A stretch of DNA of 64,000 bases, from assembly GCF_013394085.1 (NCBI RefSeq), contig NZ_CP040910.1:397950-461949 (forward strand), read 5' to 3'. Position numbers and translations under genes: made by a program. This DNA comes from Limosilactobacillus fermentum (lineage in GTDB: Bacteria; Bacillota; Bacilli; Lactobacillales; Lactobacillaceae). Positions 29,753 through 38,187 of this stretch are shown piece after piece (position 1 is the first letter of the stretch; each line of letters opens with the position of its first letter). The notes under the pieces are model-generated. The model was not told the origin of the DNA and ran no database searches. It saw nothing but the letters and a program-made list of their open reading frames with translations.

Positions 29753-30484
29753 ATGGAATTGAAAATTTTGGCGATTGACACCTCGAATCACCCGATGAGT
29801 ATTGCCCTGGTGGAAGACGACCGCCTCATGGCCCAAACGACCCTGAACATGGTCCGCAACCACAGCGTTTACGTTTTGCCGACCATTGAACGGTTAATGG
29901 ATGATTTGGGCTGGACACCAGCGGATTTGAACCGGGTGGTGGTGGCAAACGGTCCGGGTTCGTACACCGGGATCCGGATTGCCACCACGACGGCCAAGGT
30001 TTTGGCCACGACGCTGGGGATCGACTTGGTGGCTGAATCAAGCCTGAAGGTCTTGGCGACCAACGTTCTTCCCGATGACAAGCGCTTGATCGTCCCCTTT
30101 TTCGACGCCCGGCGTGGCAACGTCTTTGCCGGTGGGTACCAGTACCAAGCGGGAAAGTTAGTGGCGGTGATGGAAGATCAGCACTGCGCCTTTAGCGACT
30201 TAATGGTTAGGGTGACCCAACAGCCACAGGGCGTTTTGTTAATTGGGCAAAGCACACCGAAACTGGCCGACGAGCTGGCCAAGTTGCCCACTAACGTAAC
30301 TTTAGCGCCTGCCGATTTAACCCTGCCGTCAACGTACCACCTGGCCCTGCTGGGAAGAACGGCCATCCCGGTCGCCGATCCGGATGCCCTGGTGCCAGAC
30401 TACCTACGACTCACCGAAGCCGAGGCCCAGTGGCAAAAGCAACATCCCGGTCAAACGGCCCAGGAGTACGTTCATGAAGTTTAA
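29753..30484 (+). CDS. tsaB: tRNA threonylcarbamoyladenosine protein TsaB (intact copy)
   Basis: Partner of TsaD in making t6A37 on ANN-decoding tRNAs. The 243-residue protein has normal length and begins LKILAIDTSNHPMSIALV, with ANGPGSYTGIR near residue 65. It is the only copy with its native C-terminus. Its stop overlaps the rimI start by 11 nt, and rimI overlaps tsaD, so the three form a tight t6A operon. The right end of the duplication lies inside codons 222-224. Confidence 0.92.
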   Translation: MELKILAIDTSNHPMSIALVEDDRLMAQTTLNMVRNHSVYVLPTIERLMDDLGWTPADLNRVVVANGPGSYTGIRIATTTAKVLATTLGIDLVAESSLKVLATNVLPDDKRLIVPFFDARRGNVFAGGYQYQAGKLVAVMEDQHCAFSDLMVRVTQQPQGVLLIGQSTPKLADELAKLPTNVTLAPADLTLPSTYHLALLGRTAIPVADPDALVPDYLRLTEAEAQWQKQHPGQTAQEYVHEV

Positions 30485-31073
30485 CGACCTATTGCACCGG
30501 CTGATGACTAGGGAAGGGGGTAATCCCTCGCTCTGCTTTGCGACACGGCGGGTGATGATTGCGGGGGACCCGTACATTCTGCGCCAAGCAACGGTCGAAG
30601 ACGCCCCCACCTTGGTCGAAATTGAACGGGTTATCTACGGGGAAGCCCCGTGGAACGCAGCGGCCTTCGTGGGCGATATTAAACGGCCCGACCGCCTTTA
30701 CGTGGTGGTGGAAACTACGGGTAAGGTGATCGTGGCCTTGGTGGGGTTGTCACTGCACTTTCACCAACGGAATGGTCACATCACCAACATTGCCGTTTCC
30801 CCAGCTTACCAGGGACGGGGAATGGGGACCTATTTAATGAAGGCGATGATGGCCGTGGCCGTGGCTCACAAGATGACGTCGATGAGTCTAGAAGTGCGGA
30901 TTGAAAATCGAGGCGCCCAACACTTGTACCGTCGCCTGGGCTTTGAGGTGTGTCAGCAAAAACACCATTACTACCTGCCCGACGGTGGTGACGCCTACGA
31001 AATGAAAACGAAGTTAATGAGGATGGGGGAACAGCGAGCAAATGGTAAAACGAAACCTGATCTTGGCCTTTGA
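30474..31073 (+). CDS. rimI: Ribosomal-protein-alanine N-acetyltransferase RimI-like (GNAT)
   Basis: A GNAT-fold acetyltransferase of 199 residues. The acetyl-CoA loop is [14 protein letters not shown] near residue 105, followed by [20 protein letters not shown], typical of RimI. The overlap with tsaB and tsaD is the usual tsaB-rimI-tsaD arrangement. The protein has about 40 extra N-terminal residues; an alternative start is the internal Met of [13 protein letters not shown]. Substrate is inferred from context. Confidence 0.85.
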   Translation: MKFNDLLHRLMTREGGNPSLCFATRRVMIAGDPYILRQATVEDAPTLVEIERVIYGEAPWNAAAFVGDIKRPDRLYVVVETTGKVIVALVGLSLHFHQRNGHITNIAVSPAYQGRGMGTYLMKAMMAVAVAHKMTSMSLEVRIENRGAQHLYRRLGFEVCQQKHHYYLPDGGDAYEMKTKLMRMGEQRANGKTKPDLGL

Positions 31074-32076
31074 ATCGAGTTGTGATGAAACCAGCGTGGC
31101 GGTGATCGAAGATGGTCACCGTGTGTTATCAAACATCGTGGCGACGCAGATTGCTAGTCACCAACGCTTTGGTGGGGTGGTACCAGAAGTGGCCAGCCGC
31201 CACCACATTGAACAGATTACCAAGTGTACCAAGGAGGCCCTGGAGCAAGCCGGAGTTAGTTATCAAGACCTAACGGCGGTGGCGGTTACCTATGGCCCGG
31301 GGTTAGTCGGTTCCCTTTTGATTGGGGTGACGGCCGCTAAGACGATCGCATGGGCCCACCAACTACCGCTCGTGCCGGTCAACCACATGGCCGGTCACTT
31401 GTACGCGGCACGGTTCGTGAGTGACTTTACCTACCCGATGCTTGGGTTGTTGGTTTCCGGTGGTCACACGGAGCTGGTCTACATGAAAGAAGAGCACGAT
31501 TACCAAATCATTGGTGAAACCCGCGATGACGCCGCTGGTGAGGCCTACGATAAGGTGGGCCGGGTGATGGGGATCAATTATCCGGCCGGGAAAACCGTCG
31601 ATCAGTGGGCAGCCAAGGGGCATGACACCTTCCACTTTCCGCGGGCGATGGAAAAAGAGGATAACTTTGATTTCTCCTTTTCTGGCCTTAAATCGGCCTT
31701 TATCAACACGGTTCATAACGCCGACCAACGGGGCGAAGTTCTGGATAAATATGACCTGGCGGCGAGTTTCCAGCAGAGTGTCGTTGACGTCTTAGTCGCC
31801 AAAACCATTCGGGCGTTAGATGAATTCCCGGTTAAGCAACTGATCTTGGCCGGGGGGGTCGCCGCTAATCAGGGGCTCAGAAAGCAGCTAAGCGCCGGTC
31901 TACAAGCCAAGCATCCCGAGGTGCAATTACTTCAGGCCCCGCTCAAGTATTGTGGAGATAACGCCGCCATGATCGGGGCGGCCGGCTACGTTAACTACTT
32001 ACACGGGGATCGGGCCGATGGTTCCTTAAACGCCGTGCCAGGCTTGTCCTTTGCCCACCTGAAAGAAGAAAACTAA
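31042..32076 (+). CDS. tsaD: tRNA N6-adenosine threonylcarbamoyltransferase TsaD
   Basis: Catalytic subunit of the t6A37 transferase. The 344-residue protein begins [20 protein letters not shown] and has the metal-binding [10 protein letters not shown] and the nucleotide-binding [11 protein letters not shown] and [10 protein letters not shown]. It overlaps the end of rimI by 32 nt and is followed by a strong hairpin, so it ends the operon. Confidence 0.95.
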   Translation: MVKRNLILAFESSCDETSVAVIEDGHRVLSNIVATQIASHQRFGGVVPEVASRHHIEQITKCTKEALEQAGVSYQDLTAVAVTYGPGLVGSLLIGVTAAKTIAWAHQLPLVPVNHMAGHLYAARFVSDFTYPMLGLLVSGGHTELVYMKEEHDYQIIGETRDDAAGEAYDKVGRVMGINYPAGKTVDQWAAKGHDTFHFPRAMEKEDNFDFSFSGLKSAFINTVHNADQRGEVLDKYDLAASFQQSVVDVLVAKTIRALDEFPVKQLILAGGVAANQGLRKQLSAGLQAKHPEVQLLQAPLKYCGDNAAMIGAAGYVNYLHGDRADGSLNAVPGLSFAHLKEEN

Positions 32077-32084
32077 GGGCAATT

Positions 32085-32120
32085 AAGGGGCCAGGGGAAA
32101 ATCGTTTTTCCCGGCCCCTT
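32085..32120 (+). terminator. Terminator hairpin after tsaD
   Basis: AAGGGGCC..GGGGAAAA pairs with TTTTTCCC..GGCCCCTT with a 3-nt loop. Confidence 0.7.
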
Positions 32121-32130
32121 ACTGTAGCCA

Positions 32131-32160
32131 CGAATGTTAGACAGAAAACGTGGTAAATAA
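32131..32160 (+). repeat. Intergenic repeat, truncated left end (E3)
   Basis: Only the conserved flank CGAATGTTAGACAGAAAACG and GTGGTAAATAA remain; a terminator stem replaces the rest of the element. Confidence 0.55.
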
Positions 32161-32203
32161 AAGCTGGCGAGCACCGTTTCAAACGGTGCTCGCCAGCTTT
32201 TTT
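32159..32203. terminator. Bidirectional terminator between tsaD and the Ser-rich protein gene
   Basis: AAAGCTGGCGAGCACCGTTT pairs perfectly with its inverse after a 1-nt centre, and T/A runs are on both sides. A 20-bp stem this long is unusual, but its position between convergent genes fits termination. Confidence 0.85.
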
Positions 32204-32211
32204 AATAGTGC

Positions 32212-32694
32212 CTAGTTTACCTCTAGTGAGCCATCGTGGTAAACGACAACGGTTAGGGCAATGGGATTGGGGGCGCCGTTATTAATCGCTTTTTGGGAGG
32301 TTGCTTGCAGGCGGTAGGCGTAACCATCGTAGCTGACGCACTCCCAGGTCCAGTCTCCGCCGTTGGTACCTAGTTTGTGGGAGGCCACCTTGATGGCGGC
32401 CTCCTTTGAAATAACCCGGGGGCCGTGCCAACGGTGATTGCCCGTGGAAGCGACCGTTATTTGGGTGGTGGGGGAAGCCGAATTAGACGAAGAAGCGGAG
32501 GCGCTAGAAAAAGTGGCTGACGATGATTCGGCGCTCCGTTGCTTAGTGCTGGAACTTGTGCCTTTGGATTCGGAGATGGTGGTTTGGCTAGTGGTGGTCC
32601 GGTTGGTGGCCGTGGTTAAGCCGTGCCACCCAATTCCGCTGATTAGCCCAATGATCAAAAGGGTGATCAGCGAATAGGAAAGTGGTTTTTTCAT
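32212..32694 (-). CDS. Hypothetical membrane-anchored or secreted Ser/Thr-rich protein
   Basis: Function not recognised. The 160-residue protein starts at the ATG at 32694, behind GGGAGGATTAAA, which is better than the in-frame start 21 nt upstream. KKPLSYSLITLLIIGLISGI is a single N-terminal hydrophobic anchor or signal without a lipobox cysteine. A linker of about 60 residues rich in Ser and Thr follows. The C-terminal 75 residues hold ISKEAAIKVASHK and YRLQATSQ; the pattern recalls PepSY-like extracellular domains. It is transcribed alone, convergent with tsaD. Confidence 0.7.
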   Translation of the reverse strand: MKKPLSYSLITLLIIGLISGIGWHGLTTATNRTTTSQTTISESKGTSSSTKQRSAESSSATFSSASASSSNSASPTTQITVASTGNHRWHGPRVISKEAAIKVASHKLGTNGGDWTWECVSYDGYAYRLQATSQKAINNGAPNPIALTVVVYHDGSLEVN

Positions 32695-32795
32695 TTTAAT
32701 CCTCCCAAATTTCACTTTATTCTACTCTAGGCCCCGTGGGGATTCAATTAGGGAAATCGTGAACTTTTTGTGATGGCAAAAACAGTGAAGAATAC

Positions 32796-32809
32796 TTTGA
32801 TAGTCGAAA
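32796..32809. promoter_or_regulatory. FabT-type operator candidate 1
   Basis: TTTGATAGTCGAAA is a near-palindrome with TTTGA and TCGAAA arms. It is the first of four related sites around fabZ and fabT. Confidence 0.5.
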
Positions 32810-32899
32810 CAAAAATGAAAAAATTTAGCGGGTCGTTTTCTAGTAAAATGAATAAAAGTTCATGGATAACCGGTCGCGTCAAATTGGCTCTGAAACAAG

Positions 32900-32921
32900 A
32901 TAGTTTGAAGGATCAAACTAT
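32900..32921. promoter_or_regulatory. FabT-type operator 2 (perfect inverted repeat)
   Basis: ATAGTTTGA-AGGA-TCAAACTAT has perfect 9-bp arms. It matches the TTTGA..TCAAA pattern of MarR-family FabT sites known from streptococci and lactococci. Confidence 0.75.
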
Positions 32922-32964
32922 TACCTTTGTTGGGGTCGGGAGAATTAAAAATGCCGAAGATGGT

Positions 32965-32993
32965 TTGACAGTGCAAAAGACATTGAATATAAT
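32965..32993 (+). promoter_or_regulatory. Consensus sigma-70-type promoter of the fatty acid synthesis cluster
   Basis: TTGACA at 32965 and TATAAT at 32988 are both perfect hexamers, 17 nt apart. A FabT-type site starts 16 nt downstream, over the transcription start region. Confidence 0.9.
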
Positions 32994-33008
32994 TCCACTA
33001 TCGAATCT

Positions 33009-33022
33009 TTTGATACTCGAAA
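33009..33022. promoter_or_regulatory. FabT-type operator candidate 3, at the promoter start region
   Basis: TTTGATACTCGAAA resembles site 1 and lies 16-29 nt after the -10 box, a position that would block transcription when bound. Confidence 0.65.
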
Positions 33023-33049
33023 TACTTTTCGACAAGGTAGGTGACAAAA

Positions 33050-33496
33050 TTGGCACTGATGACAGCGCAAGAGGTGATGGATCTGATTCCAAACCGCTAC
33101 CCGATTTGTTACATCGACGCGGTTGACGAAATGGAACCAGGCAAGTCGATCGTCTGCACGAAAAACGTGACGATCAACGAGTCATTCTTTCGGGGTCACT
33201 TCCCGGGCAACCCGGTGATGCCAGGGGTTTTAATTATTGAAACCCTGGCCCAGGCGGCTTCGGTCTTGATCCTCAAGTCGCCCGACTTTTATAAGAAGAC
33301 GGCCTACCTGGGCCGGGTCCGCAAAGCAAAGTTTCGCGGGATGGTTCGGCCGGGGGACGTCTTAAAGCTCCACATCGACATGGAGAAGGTTCGCTCGCGC
33401 ATGGGAATTGTGAAGGCCGTTGCGACGGTTGACGACCGGCGGGTTTGCAGCGCAGAGCTGACCTTTATCGTGGCGGAGCGAGAGGAGAAACTCTAG
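33050..33496 (+). CDS. fabZ: 3-hydroxyacyl-ACP dehydratase, first FabZ paralogue
   Basis: Dehydrates 3-hydroxyacyl-ACP in chain elongation. The hotdog protein has IPNRYPICYIDAV and GHFPGNPVMPGVLIIETLAQ with the catalytic His and Glu. It is a paralogue of the gene at 38637. No FabA or FabM is seen, so one of the two could make the cis double bond, as FabN does in enterococci; that is inference. The start is uncertain: TTG 33050 (AGGTAGGTG 7 nt upstream), GTG 33041 or ATG 33059. Confidence 0.88.
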   Translation: MALMTAQEVMDLIPNRYPICYIDAVDEMEPGKSIVCTKNVTINESFFRGHFPGNPVMPGVLIIETLAQAASVLILKSPDFYKKTAYLGRVRKAKFRGMVRPGDVLKLHIDMEKVRSRMGIVKAVATVDDRRVCSAELTFIVAEREEKL

Positions 33497-33509
33497 GAGC
33501 AAATTCGTT

Positions 33510-33532
33510 TATAATGTATTTTGATATTCAAA
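33510..33532. promoter_or_regulatory. fabT -10 box with overlapping FabT-type operator 4
   Basis: TATAAT at 33510-33515 is followed by TTTGATATTCAAA at 33520-33532, a perfect 5-bp-arm palindrome, 40 nt before the fabT ATG. It suggests a second, autoregulated promoter for fabT and the genes after it. The -35 is weak. Confidence 0.6.
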
Positions 33533-33571
33533 TTATTCGAATTGCTAGAATAACGAGAGGAGAAATGCATT

Positions 33572-34012
33572 ATGGATGACGACTACCGGGAAATCAATCA
33601 GGCCTTGGTGCGGGTTTACAACGGGATCATGTGGATTGAAGAACATGAACTCAGGAAATCCTCCTTCTCGGACTTGACCATCAAGGAGATGCACGCCAAT
33701 GATGCGATCTCGATGTATAACCACCAGACGGCCTCGCAGGTGGCCAAAAAACTCCACCTGTCGCCGGGTACCATGACCGCCACCACTGACCGCCTGGTTC
33801 GCAAGGGGTACGTGCAACGGTTTCGAGACGAGCATGATCGCCGGGTAATCCGCTTGGGCTTAACTAAACGGGGGCGGGTTTTGTACCGCTCCCACCGGGC
33901 CTTTCACAACATGATGGTGAAGAGTTTTTTGAAGGGGACCGATGAGGAACAAAAACGGGTGATCCGCCGTTCCTTGATGAACCTCGAGGCCTTTTTAGAT
34001 GAAAAATCCTGA
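33572..34012 (+). CDS. fabT: MarR-family fatty acid synthesis repressor FabT
   Basis: A 146-residue winged-helix MarR protein: HQTASQVAKKLHLSPGTMTA is the recognition helix region and RKGYVQRFRDEHDRRVIRLG the wing. Between the first fabZ and fabH, as in streptococci, it is expected to repress the cluster when bound to acyl-ACP. ATG 33572 follows GAGAGGAG. TTTGA..TCAAA inverted repeats precede both fabZ and fabT itself. Confidence 0.9.
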   Translation: MDDDYREINQALVRVYNGIMWIEEHELRKSSFSDLTIKEMHANDAISMYNHQTASQVAKKLHLSPGTMTATTDRLVRKGYVQRFRDEHDRRVIRLGLTKRGRVLYRSHRAFHNMMVKSFLKGTDEEQKRVIRRSLMNLEAFLDEKS

Positions 34013-34035
34013 TTCTAGAAGAAAGGAAAATAGCC

Positions 34036-34995
34036 ATGCGGATACTTGAAACCGCAAGTTACGTTCCCGCCCGGGTGGTCACTAACGATGAGTTGAGCCA
34101 GTTGATGGACACCAGCGACGAATGGATTACCACCCGTACGGGGATTAAGCAGCGTCACATCAGCCAAGGAGAGACCACCTCTGACTTGGCGGTTAACGTA
34201 GCTAATCAGCTTTTAGCAAAGGCGGGGCTAGCCGCGGAACAAGTGGCCCTGATCGTGGTGGCCACCATGTCACCCGACAGTTACACCCCGTCAACGGCGG
34301 CAATTGTCCAGGGACAAATTGGGGCAACCAAGGCGGTGGCCTTTGACCTGTCAGCGGCGTGTTCGGGCTTTGTTTACGCCCTCCACACGGTTGAGCGGTT
34401 ATTAAACCCTGGTCAGCGGGCCCTAGTGATCGGTAGCGAGGTCTTATCCAAGCTGATTGATTGGCAAGACCGAACCACGGCGGTTCTGTTTGGCGACGGG
34501 GCCGGCGGGGTGCTGGTGGAACAAGAAACTACCGGGCCCTCCCACGTGTTGGGCGAGCACCTAGCCACCTTTGGCGACCAAGCCGACCAACTGAGTGCCG
34601 GGCAAACGACGCCATTAACGTCCTTCCCGGGACCGGTAACGAAGGTCGCTCCCTTTACGATGAACGGGCGGGCCGTTTACCGGTTTGCCACTCATGAGGT
34701 GCCCACTTCAATTCGGTTAGCAGCCCAACAGGCCGGGGTAACCATTGAAGATATTGACGCCTTCTTGTTGCACCAAGCCAACGCCCGGATTATCGATCAA
34801 GTGGCGAAGCGTTTGCAACTGGATCGCCAACGGTTTCCCGTTAACATCAACGAATACGGGAACACGTCGGCGGCCAGCGAGCCAATTTTATTTGCCGAAG
34901 AAGTTCAAAAAGGTCACCTACGTCGGGGCGACCTGGTGGCCCTAAGCGGTTTCGGCGGTGGACTGACCGTTGGAACCCTAATCTTAAGATACTAA
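34036..34995 (+). CDS. fabH: Beta-ketoacyl-ACP synthase III
   Basis: Initiates type II fatty acid synthesis by condensing acetyl-CoA with malonyl-ACP. The 319-residue protein has Cys109 in DLSAACSGFVYA, the His of LLHQANARI and the Asn of NINEYGNTSAAS, giving the Cys-His-Asn triad. An AGAAAGGAAA site precedes ATG 34036. It is 23 nt after fabT. Confidence 0.95.
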   Translation: MRILETASYVPARVVTNDELSQLMDTSDEWITTRTGIKQRHISQGETTSDLAVNVANQLLAKAGLAAEQVALIVVATMSPDSYTPSTAAIVQGQIGATKAVAFDLSAACSGFVYALHTVERLLNPGQRALVIGSEVLSKLIDWQDRTTAVLFGDGAGGVLVEQETTGPSHVLGEHLATFGDQADQLSAGQTTPLTSFPGPVTKVAPFTMNGRAVYRFATHEVPTSIRLAAQQAGVTIEDIDAFLLHQANARIIDQVAKRLQLDRQRFPVNINEYGNTSAASEPILFAEEVQKGHLRRGDLVALSGFGGGLTVGTLILRY

Positions 34996-35023
34996 ATTAA
35001 AATTAAAGTGAGGAAAATTTACC

Positions 35024-35272
35024 ATGACTAAGGAAGAAGTATTTGAAACTGTTAAGAACGTTGTTGTTGAAGAATTGGACGTTGACGAAGACCAAGTAAC
35101 CTTGGACGCTAAGATCAAGGACGACCTGGAAGCCGACAGCCTGGACGTGTTTGAAATCATGAACGAACTGGAAGACAAGTTCGACATCCAATTAGACGTT
35201 GAAGAAGGGATCGAAACGATCGGCGACGTGGTTGACTTTGTTAAGAAGCAACTGGACGAAAAGGACGCCTAA
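35024..35272 (+). CDS. acpP: Acyl carrier protein
   Basis: An acidic 82-residue protein. Ser39 of EADSLDVFE is the 4'-phosphopantetheine site. It carries the growing acyl chain among the enzymes encoded around it. A TGAGGAAA site precedes ATG 35024. Its stop shares one base with the fabD start (TAATG), so the two are translationally coupled. Confidence 0.95.
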   Translation: MTKEEVFETVKNVVVEELDVDEDQVTLDAKIKDDLEADSLDVFEIMNELEDKFDIQLDVEEGIETIGDVVDFVKKQLDEKDA

Positions 35273-36219
35273 TGCAAATCGGGGTTCTTTTTAGCGGGCA
35301 GGGCGCCCAGAAACCTGGGATGGGGGTCGACTTTTTGGGCGACCCCCTCTTTTGTCAATTGGTAGAAGAAGCGAGTCAAGCCACCGGTCTCGATATCGCC
35401 ACCCTGATGAAGGGTGAGGGGGGCGAACTTGATTACACCAAGTACGTTCAACCAGCCCTGGTGACGGTTTCTTATGGGATTTACCGGATGTTGGAACGCG
35501 ACCTGCAGTTACCGATTGCCGGGATGGTCGGATTGTCACTGGGTGAATACGCCGCTTTGATGGCGGCTGGGGCGCTAGACTTTACACCGGGAATGGCCTT
35601 GTTAGCCGACCGGGCCCGCTACATGCAAGAAGATGCCGACCAAGTCCCGTCCACCCTTGCGGCGATTGTTGAGCCCAAGTTGGACATGGTCAGCCAAGCG
35701 GTTGAAGCTGCACAAGCGGCTGGGCAAGGAGTTTACTTTGCTAACTACAACTCCCCGGACCAGGTGGTTTTAGGGGGGGCTAAGGAAGCCTTGGAACAAG
35801 TGGTTGAAGAAATCACGGCTAAGGAAGCGGCGAAAAAAGCCGTTGTCTTAAAGGTCTCCGGGGCCTTTCACACCCCGTTCTTTAACGGTGCGCGCCAGAA
35901 GATGACGGAGCGCTTAAAGACCGTCGCCTTCCACACGCCAACGGTGCCGGTGATTTCTAACACCACCGTGACCCCGTTTGAAAAGGAGGGACTGGCTGAC
36001 GTCTTGGCCCGGCAACTGGCAGTGCCAACTCACTTTGGTGACGACTTAGCCTACCTGATTAACCACCAAGGGGTTGATACGACCTTGGAAATTGGGCCGG
36101 GCAAGACCCTCACCCGCTTTGCTAAGCAAGTTGATCGCAAGCTGACCCGCTACCGGATCAGTAGCCTGGCCGATTACCAGGCCTTTGTTAAGGAGGTTTC
36201 TGATGGAACTCAAGGATAA
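35272..36219 (+). CDS. fabD: Malonyl-CoA:ACP transacylase
   Basis: Loads malonate onto ACP. The 315-residue protein has the FSGQGAQKPGM start, the nucleophile Ser89 in GLSLGEYAA and the catalytic His200 in SGAFHTPF. Overlaps with acpP (1 nt) and fabG (17 nt) imply coupled translation. Confidence 0.95.
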   Translation: MQIGVLFSGQGAQKPGMGVDFLGDPLFCQLVEEASQATGLDIATLMKGEGGELDYTKYVQPALVTVSYGIYRMLERDLQLPIAGMVGLSLGEYAALMAAGALDFTPGMALLADRARYMQEDADQVPSTLAAIVEPKLDMVSQAVEAAQAAGQGVYFANYNSPDQVVLGGAKEALEQVVEEITAKEAAKKAVVLKVSGAFHTPFFNGARQKMTERLKTVAFHTPTVPVISNTTVTPFEKEGLADVLARQLAVPTHFGDDLAYLINHQGVDTTLEIGPGKTLTRFAKQVDRKLTRYRISSLADYQAFVKEVSDGTQG

Positions 36220-36934
36220 GGTTGTCTTTATTACCGGTTCAACCCGGGGAATTGGGGCGGCAACCGCCCTGGCCTTTGCTAAGCAGGGGAGCCGCTTGGT
36301 GTTAAACGGGCGCCACGACCTCGATGATGATATGAAGCAAAAGCTAGAAGAAGCTGGCGCCGATTACAAGTTCTTGATTGGTGACGTAGCTGATGAAGAA
36401 TCGGTGGCTCAATTAGCCAAGGAGGCTTGGGATGCCTACGGGCACATCGACGTCTTGGTTAATAACGCCGGGATCACCCGCGACCGTCTGATTGGCGGAA
36501 TGAAGGTAGCAGACTTTGACCAGGTGATCGCCGTTAACTTGCGGGGACCGTTTTTACTGATTAAGGCCTTGATCAAGAAGTTTAACAAGCAACGCTCTGG
36601 TGCCATTATCAACCTGGCTAGCGTAGTTGGATTACACGGTAATGCCGGGCAGGCCAACTACTCGGCAAGTAAGGCCGGCATCGTTGGCTTAACCAAGACG
36701 GTGGCTCGTGAAGGGGCCATGCGGGGAATTCGTTGCAACGCCATTGCACCCGGGATGATTGCTAGCGACATGACGGCCGCCCTTTCCGAACGGGTTCAAG
36801 AGGGCATCGTGGAACAAATTCCGCTTAAGCGACTAGGAACGGTCGATGAAGTGGCACAATGCGCAATCTTCTTGGCGCAAAATGATTACGTTACCGGCCA
36901 AGTATTGGTCGTTGACGGTGGGATGACGATTTAG
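36203..36934 (+). CDS. fabG: 3-oxoacyl-ACP reductase
   Basis: NADPH-dependent reduction of 3-oxoacyl-ACP. The 243-residue short-chain dehydrogenase has TGSTRGIGAA, NNAG, and the Ser140, Tyr153, Lys157 triad (YSASK). I chose ATG 36203, directly after AAGGAGGTTTCTG, over an upstream in-frame start inside fabD. Confidence 0.94.
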   Translation: MELKDKVVFITGSTRGIGAATALAFAKQGSRLVLNGRHDLDDDMKQKLEEAGADYKFLIGDVADEESVAQLAKEAWDAYGHIDVLVNNAGITRDRLIGGMKVADFDQVIAVNLRGPFLLIKALIKKFNKQRSGAIINLASVVGLHGNAGQANYSASKAGIVGLTKTVAREGAMRGIRCNAIAPGMIASDMTAALSERVQEGIVEQIPLKRLGTVDEVAQCAIFLAQNDYVTGQVLVVDGGMTI

Positions 36935-36946
36935 GAGGAACACAAG

Positions 36947-38185
36947 ATGACACGCGTAGTAATCACGGGAATGGGCGCCATTGCCCCGAACGGAAACGGC
37001 TTAACCGCCTTCGTAGAAAACAGTCTGGCCGGCCAGGTCGGGATCAAGAAGATCACTAAGTTTGATGCCGAAGAGACCGGGATTGCGGTTGCAGGTCAAA
37101 TTGATGATTTCGATCCCGCTGAAGTAGTCGGCAAGAAAAACGCCCGGCGGATGGACCTCTACTCCCAATACGCCATTCAAACGGCCCAAGAAGCCGTTGA
37201 CATGGCCGGAATCAACGAAGATAACACCGCCCCAGAGGACATGGGGGTGATCTTTGGGTCTGGGATCGGGGGCTTAACCACGATCCAAGAACAAATCATT
37301 AAGATGCACGATAAAGGACCAAAGCGGGTTTCGCCAATGTTTGTTCCGATGGCTATTTCCAACATGGCGGCCGGTAACATTGCGATTCGCTTCAACGCCC
37401 AAAACATGTGCTCGGCGGTGGTAACGGCATGTGCTTCCGGGACGAACGCGATTGGTGATGCATACCGTCAAGTCAAGGAAGGTCGAGCCCAGGTAATGAT
37501 CACTGGGGGGAGTGAAGCCTCCGTTAACGAAATCGGGATTGCCGGGTTTGCGGCCCTGACTGCTTTGTCAACGACCGAAGATCCACTGAAGGCCTCCAAG
37601 CCGTTTGATGTTGATCGCAACGGGTTTGTGCTGGGTGAAGGGGGCGCCGCCATGGTGCTCGAAAGCCTCGAACACGCCAAGGCTCGTGGGGCAAAGATCC
37701 TCGGTGAAATTGTTGGTTACGGGGCGACGGGGGATGCCTACCACATCACCTCACCGGATCCTACGGGGAAGGGCGCCGCGCGGGCTATGCAACAGGCGAT
37801 TGACGAAGCCGGAATTACGCCAGCCGAAGTCGCATACGTTAACGCTCACGGGACGGCTACCCACGCCAACGACTCTGGTGAAGCGCACGCCATTCAAACG
37901 GTCTTTGGCGAAGGTTCCGAAGTTAAGGTTTCTTCGACCAAGGGGATGACCGGACACCTCTTAGGGGCTGCCGGGGCAATCGAAGCCGTTTTGACGGTCG
38001 CTGCCTTAGAACAAGGAAAGTTACCAGCTAACGTTGGTTGCGATAACCAAGATCCTGATTGCCCAGTCACCTTGGTAACCGCAGAAAACCAAGCAGCACC
38101 ACAAGCACGCTTTGCCATCAGTAATTCCTTTGGCTTTGGGGGTCACAACGCTGTGCTGACCTTCAAGAAGTGGGAGGATGATTAA
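36947..38185 (+). CDS. fabF: Beta-ketoacyl-ACP synthase II
   Basis: Elongating condensing enzyme of 412 residues. Cys162 in TACASGTNAIG, a His in VNAHGTATHANDSGE and a His in TGHLLGAAGA form the Cys-His-His site. TAGGAGGAAC precedes the ATG. No fabB-like gene is present in the window, so this is the only elongating synthase seen. Confidence 0.95.
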   Translation: MTRVVITGMGAIAPNGNGLTAFVENSLAGQVGIKKITKFDAEETGIAVAGQIDDFDPAEVVGKKNARRMDLYSQYAIQTAQEAVDMAGINEDNTAPEDMGVIFGSGIGGLTTIQEQIIKMHDKGPKRVSPMFVPMAISNMAAGNIAIRFNAQNMCSAVVTACASGTNAIGDAYRQVKEGRAQVMITGGSEASVNEIGIAGFAALTALSTTEDPLKASKPFDVDRNGFVLGEGGAAMVLESLEHAKARGAKILGEIVGYGATGDAYHITSPDPTGKGAARAMQQAIDEAGITPAEVAYVNAHGTATHANDSGEAHAIQTVFGEGSEVKVSSTKGMTGHLLGAAGAIEAVLTVAALEQGKLPANVGCDNQDPDCPVTLVTAENQAAPQARFAISNSFGFGGHNAVLTFKKWEDD

Positions 38186-38187
38186 GG

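Larger units (their letters stand above)
16333..30422 (+). repeat. Tandem duplication, unit 2 (about 14,083 bp plus 7-bp overlap)
   Basis: Second direct copy of 2228-16332. It ends at GAAGCCG 30416-30422 inside the intact tsaB. Relative to unit 1 it has intact regulator and argF genes, a 1-bp insertion in arcA and a 32-bp deletion in arcD. No insertion sequence lies at any of the three boundaries. Confidence 0.95.

Noticed and set aside
2228-30422. Insertion-sequence-mediated origin of the duplication
   Set aside because: No transposase gene, terminal inverted repeats or long homology lies at any of the three boundaries; only 7 bp are shared.
32770-33126. 118-codon open frame upstream of and overlapping the first fabZ
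   Set aside because: It runs through three FabT-type operators and the consensus promoter and has no ribosome site; it is most likely regulatory DNA.
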